15,914 nt of DNA from Dehalococcoidia bacterium. Lineage in GTDB: Bacteria > Chloroflexota > Dehalococcoidia > SZUA-161. This document shows positions 13,354-15,914 of this stretch, piece after piece; the first letter of the stretch is position 1, and the number at the start of each line of letters is the position of its first letter. Where the stretch lies: the NCBI GenBank assembly GCA_014859215.1, contig JACUUS010000033.1:1-15914 (forward strand), read 5' to 3'. A model generated the notes under the pieces. It saw only the letters and a program-made list of their open reading frames with translations. It searched no databases and had not been told where the DNA came from. Made by a program: the position numbers and the translations under genes.

Positions 13354-13368
13354 TGCAAATCATTTGCA
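13354..13368 (+). promoter_or_regulatory. Fur-family operator, perfect 7-1-7 palindrome (TGCAAAT-C-ATTTGCA)
   Basis: Fur, PerR and Zur proteins bind 15-bp 7-1-7 palindromes. This perfect one lies between the predicted fur promoter and the fur start codon, pointing to autoregulation. The half-site TGCAAAT differs from the classical TGATAAT, so the recognition specificity may differ from that of E. coli Fur. Confidence 0.7.
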
Positions 13369-13381
13369 GGTTGTCAGGGGA

Positions 13382-13819
13382 ATGAAGGATAATCCAGTGA
13401 GCCGTAAGGAGCTCTCCTCAGCGGGCGAACGCATAACCGGCCAGAGGCTGCTTCTACTTGACCTGATAAAGGAAGGAAGTGGTCACCTGGGCGCGGATGA
13501 GTTGCACCGCCTGGCTCGTGAAAGAATGCCCCGCCTGAGCCTGTCCACCGTCTACAGAACGCTGCAGCTCTTCAAGAAGCTGGGACTGGTCCGTGAGTGC
13601 CATTTTGACGAGACGCACCTCCATTATGAAACAAACGCGGATGACGATCACCATCATATCATCTGCCGCTGTTGCGGTGACGTGGTCGAGTTCAGATGCC
13701 CGGAAAGTCGCCTTCTGCGGCGGCGGGTCTCCAGTACCACGGGGTTTAGCGTGACCAGGATGGCAGTGCAAATGGAGGGGTTGTGCGCGGCCTGTCGCGA
13801 GAAGGCCAACCAGGCTTAA
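13382..13819 (+). CDS. fur: Fur-family metal-responsive repressor
   Basis: 145 residues from ATG 13382. The N-terminal winged helix contains GERITGQRLLLLDLI and the recognition helix SLSTVYRTLQLFKKLGLV (about 53-70). The metal-binding and dimer domain has HLHYETNADDDHHHIICRCCGDVVEF, with the structural zinc cysteines C95/C98 and C135/C138 (CAAC) near the end. With iron (or another metal) bound it represses; neighbouring FeoB genes point to iron, though PerR- or Zur-type sensing cannot be excluded. GTG 13397 is a competing start because AAGGA lies seven bases before it, whereas the ATG has an AGG only three bases away. It is followed after about 57 bp by the FeoB GTPase gene. Confidence 0.9.
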   Translation: MKDNPVSRKELSSAGERITGQRLLLLDLIKEGSGHLGADELHRLARERMPRLSLSTVYRTLQLFKKLGLVRECHFDETHLHYETNADDDHHHIICRCCGDVVEFRCPESRLLRRRVSSTTGFSVTRMAVQMEGLCAACREKANQA

Positions 13820-13831
13820 TTTTTTGCCTGG
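13810..13831 (+). other. Hairpin at the fur 3' end
   Basis: CCAGGC (13810-13815) pairs with GCCTGG (13826-13831) around a 10-base loop containing a run of T. The T run is in the loop, not after the stem, so it is not a standard intrinsic terminator. It starts inside the last codons of fur and may slow or tune read-through into the feo genes. Confidence 0.35.
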
Positions 13832-13836
13832 CATTA

Positions 13837-13851
13837 TGCAAATGAATCGCA
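13837..13851 (+). promoter_or_regulatory. Second, degenerate Fur-type box upstream of the FeoB GTPase gene
   Basis: TGCAAAT-G-AATCGCA has the same left half-site as the fur operator and an imperfect right half (two mismatches to symmetry). Its position 8 to 26 bases before the possible start codons fits Fur control of the feo genes separately from fur. Confidence 0.55.
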
Positions 13852-13876
13852 TTCCTATATGGTGAAGGGGTTCGCA

Positions 13877-14425
13877 TTGACCGAAGCAAAATGCCACTCC
13901 GGTAAGAAGACAGCAGCCAGATCGCACCTGAAGAAGGTCATTCTGGCAGGCAGCCCCAATGTGGGCAAGAGCCTCATTTTCAACCGCTTGTCCGGGGCTT
14001 ATGTAACGGTCTCCAATTACCCCGGGACCACGGTGGAGGTCAGCCGAGCTGTCGCCCGGATAGATGGGACAGAGTACGAACTCCTCGACACGCCGGGCAT
14101 GTATTCCCTGATGCCGGTCACAGACGAGGAACGCGTGACGCGAGACATCCTTTTGAGCGTATCACCGGCAGCAGCGGTCCAGGTCGTCGACGCCCGGGAT
14201 TTTGAACGCGCCCTGCCCCTGACCTTCCAGCTAATCGAGGCGGGGCTGCCCCTTATTCTCGATCTCAACATGATGGATGACGTGCAGAAGATGGGGCTCA
14301 AGCTGGACCTGAAACGCCTGGAAACCGACCTCGGCATCCCGGTTGTGTCTACGATTGCTACCAACGGAAGCGGCGTCGAAGAACTGAAAAAGAAGCTCGC
14401 AAGATTCCTCAATCAACATGGATAG
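13877..14425 (+). CDS. feoB: FeoB N-terminal GTPase as a separate protein
   Basis: 182 residues from TTG 13877. This is only the soluble G domain of the ferrous-iron transporter FeoB. G1 is GSPNVGKS (25-32), G2 region YPGTTVE (48-54), G3 DTPG (71-74), G4 NMMDD (131-135) and the G5-like STIATNGSG (158-166). GTP binding and hydrolysis gate iron passage through the membrane part, here made by the next gene. The TTG is chosen because GGTGAAGGGG lies six bases upstream; ATG 13859 (six residues longer) lacks a site. The reading frame closes with a true stop at 14423-14425 and the next start overlaps it by 8 bp, so the split is a gene organisation, not an obvious sequencing frameshift. Confidence 0.88.
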   Translation: MTEAKCHSGKKTAARSHLKKVILAGSPNVGKSLIFNRLSGAYVTVSNYPGTTVEVSRAVARIDGTEYELLDTPGMYSLMPVTDEERVTRDILLSVSPAAAVQVVDARDFERALPLTFQLIEAGLPLILDLNMMDDVQKMGLKLDLKRLETDLGIPVVSTIATNGSGVEELKKKLARFLNQHG

Positions 14426-15863
14426 CCGGATAGTTGTCTACGACGAGCCCATAGAGGCGGCCCTTCGCAAGCTGGAGGGACTGCTTCACGCGGGCTATAC
14501 CGTATCCACGCGCGCAATCGCCCTTTTGCTCCTCCAGGGGGATTCGCAGGTAGACAGACTTGTGCGCGAGAGAGAGCCCGATGTTTACACGGAAATCGCC
14601 GAAACCGTCCGAACCACGCAGGCCAAATACGGGCAACCGCTTGCCTACGTTATCGCTCGGGCGCGGCAGGAAGCGGCACGGCGCATAGCTTCAGCTACGG
14701 TGTCCTCACCTGATGTTGCCCGTCGCGACTTCGGCCAGAGACTTAGCCGGCTAATGATAAACCCCTTCACCGGCGTCCCTTTGCTGGTACTGGCTCTCGC
14801 AGGCCTCTATTACCTGGTCGGGGTTATCGGCGCCGGAATCATCGTTGACTTCCTGCAGGATACCCTTTTCGGCGCATACGTAAACCCGTGGTCCGTTCGC
14901 ATAGCGGAGGCGATCATTCCCTGGCAGGTGCTCCGCGACCTTTTCGTGGGAGATTACGGTATAGTCACCCTCGGGCTAACCTACGCTTTTGCAATTGTCC
15001 TGCCCATTGTCGGCACCTTCTTCATAGCTTTTTCGATCATCGAGGACAGCGGTTACCTGCCCAGGCTGGCCCTTCTCATTGACGGCGCATTCAAGAGAAT
15101 AGGGCTGAGCGGCCGGGCGGTGATCCCGATTGTACTCGGTTTCGGCTGCGATACCATGGCCACCATTGTAACAAGAACGCAGGAGACCCGACGCGAACGC
15201 GTCATCACGACTTTGCTACTGGCGCTGGCAATCCCCTGTGCTGCGCAGCTTGGCGTGATATTCGGCATACTGTCGGCAAGCATGGGAGCCCTTCTAATCT
15301 GGGGGGGAGTGGTCTTCCTGGTGTTCCTCACCATCGGCTATCTCGCTTCCCGGATCGTACCTGGACGGCGAGCGAGCTTTTTCATGGAGCTGCCGCCGCT
15401 TCGTCTGCCGCGAATCGGGAACATCTTCACCAAGACCTACACGCGAATGCAATGGTACTTCATGGAAGTGCTACCCTTCTTCATCATCGCAAGCGTCATC
15501 CTCTGGCTGGGCGAGCTTACCGGTGCCTTCCAGTGGCTGCTGGGCGCCCTCGAGCCTCTAATGCATCTGCTCGGTCTGCCGGCAGAAGCCGCGACTGTAT
15601 TCGTCTATGGTTTCTTCCGGCGAGATTTCGGAGCGGCGGGCCTCTACGATCTGTACACGACCGGCGCCATCGCCGGAATAGCCGTTGTAGTGGCAGCGGT
15701 TGTCCTCACCCTGTTCATCCCCTGCATCGCCCAGTTCGCTGTCATGCTCAAGGAAAGAGGAGTCAAGACAGCCCTGGCAATCGCCCTGTTCATTTTCCCG
15801 TTCGCGTTCTTCGTAGGCTACCTGCTGAACCTTGTACTTCGAGCGACAGGAGTGCAACTGTGA
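14418..15863 (+). CDS. feoB: FeoB membrane permease part
   Basis: 481 residues. The first 110 correspond to the helical linker/GDI region that follows the G domain in ordinary FeoB. The remainder is a multi-pass inner-membrane protein. Conserved FeoB features are the EDSGYLPR block (about 209-216), GFGCDTMA with C244, a second cysteine motif IPCAAQLGVI (C274), the FFRRDFGAAGLYDL segment (399-411) and a late PCIAQF (C436). The Gate-type motifs in E. coli FeoB differ here (CAAQL where E. coli has SCGARL), marking a divergent subfamily. It moves Fe2+ inward. ATG 14418 overlaps the GTPase gene, so translation is coupled and stoichiometry can be matched. No FeoA gene is seen between fur and here. 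Confidence 0.92.
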   Translation: MDSRIVVYDEPIEAALRKLEGLLHAGYTVSTRAIALLLLQGDSQVDRLVREREPDVYTEIAETVRTTQAKYGQPLAYVIARARQEAARRIASATVSSPDVARRDFGQRLSRLMINPFTGVPLLVLALAGLYYLVGVIGAGIIVDFLQDTLFGAYVNPWSVRIAEAIIPWQVLRDLFVGDYGIVTLGLTYAFAIVLPIVGTFFIAFSIIEDSGYLPRLALLIDGAFKRIGLSGRAVIPIVLGFGCDTMATIVTRTQETRRERVITTLLLALAIPCAAQLGVIFGILSASMGALLIWGGVVFLVFLTIGYLASRIVPGRRASFFMELPPLRLPRIGNIFTKTYTRMQWYFMEVLPFFIIASVILWLGELTGAFQWLLGALEPLMHLLGLPAEAATVFVYGFFRRDFGAAGLYDLYTTGAIAGIAVVVAAVVLTLFIPCIAQFAVMLKERGVKTALAIALFIFPFAFFVGYLLNLVLRATGVQL

Positions 15864-15914
15864 TAGAATGCCCGATGTGCGGATACCGGTTCGACGAACC
15901 AGAGGCTACGGCCA
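15860..15914 (+). CDS. Start of a Cys-rich zinc-ribbon protein downstream of FeoB (partial)
   Basis: Only 18 codons are visible: VIECPMCGYRFDEPEATA. A CxxC knuckle (CPMC) opens the protein, and small zinc-ribbon proteins of this kind are found after feoB in several bacteria. It starts with GTG 15860, overlaps the FeoB stop by four bases (GTGA), and has AGGAG seven bases upstream, so it belongs to the same operon. Its role might be FeoC-like, helping or sensing iron transport, but that is inference. Confidence 0.75.
   Translation, partial: MIECPMCGYRFDEPEATA

Larger units (their letters stand above)
12990..13381. other. Divergent intergenic region between the binding-protein operon and fur
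   Basis: About 390 bp with no gene that I can support. It contains a minus-strand promoter candidate, a dense block of inverted repeats, and the fur promoter with its operator. Small open frames in both directions here have no conserved motifs. Confidence 0.7.

Noticed and set aside
13820..13858. Intrinsic terminator between fur and the feo genes
   Set aside because: The T run lies in the loop of the only good hairpin rather than after it, so termination there is not supported.

Overview
The window is a moderately GC-rich bacterial chromosome segment with dense gene packing, clear Shine-Dalgarno sites and frequent TTG/GTG starts. No phage, IS, CRISPR, rRNA or tRNA features were seen. The gene content (ATP-type PEP carboxykinase, NDP-forming acyl-CoA synthetase alpha subunit, split FeoB with Fur, NarL/NarX-type and PhoB/PhoR-type signalling, DUF2267, baeRF-like protein) suggests an anaerobic or facultative environmental bacterium. 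Chloroflexota, a deep Actinomycetota lineage or a Clostridia-like group would all fit. This placement is a low-confidence inference from gene flavour only.

Layout. (1) 1-1315, minus: 5' part of an ATP-dependent PEP carboxykinase cut by the window edge, with a good sigma-70-type promoter at 1456-1484. (2) 1681-3920, minus: a three-gene cluster reading metallo-beta-lactamase-fold hydrolase, baeRF-like (eRF1/Pelota-related) protein, then a small basic protein of unknown family. (3) 4180-5259, plus, divergent from (2): a DUF2267 protein and a hibernation-promoting-factor/RaiA domain fused to a cold-shock domain. (4) 5297-5724, minus: an FmdB-type zinc ribbon and a previously easy-to-miss 56-residue CxxC/CxxC protein, coupled by TAATG. 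(5) 5870-8144, plus: a soluble GAF-PAS histidine kinase and an OmpR/PhoB-type regulator, preceded by four YTAGA motifs spaced exactly 11 bp apart. (6) 8349-9749, plus: an acetyl/acyl-CoA synthetase (NDP-forming) alpha subunit without its beta subunit nearby. (7) 9750-12989, minus: an NMT1/THI5-like solute-binding lipoprotein, a dCache-HAMP-HisKA_3 membrane kinase, and a NarL-type receiver that has lost its LuxR DNA-binding domain. (8) 13382-15914, plus: Fur-family repressor, FeoB GTPase, FeoB membrane permease, and the start of a Cys-rich zinc-ribbon protein.

How the parts work together. Region 8 reads as an iron-responsive ferrous-uptake operon: a perfect 7-1-7 palindrome lies in the fur promoter and a degenerate copy lies in front of the FeoB GTPase. 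Regions 2 and 3 place two ribosome-linked proteins on either side of one divergent control region, hinting at a translation-stress locus. Region 7 looks like a ligand-sensing system in which a transporter-type binding protein has been adopted by a kinase, with no permease or ATPase present. Regions 1 and 6 are central carbon and energy metabolism.

The most interesting unexplained signals are the 11-bp-phased YTAGA array, the SBP-kinase-receiver system with no output domain, and two intergenic regions rich in mutually exclusive or interleaved inverted repeats (8172-8279 and 13139-13249).
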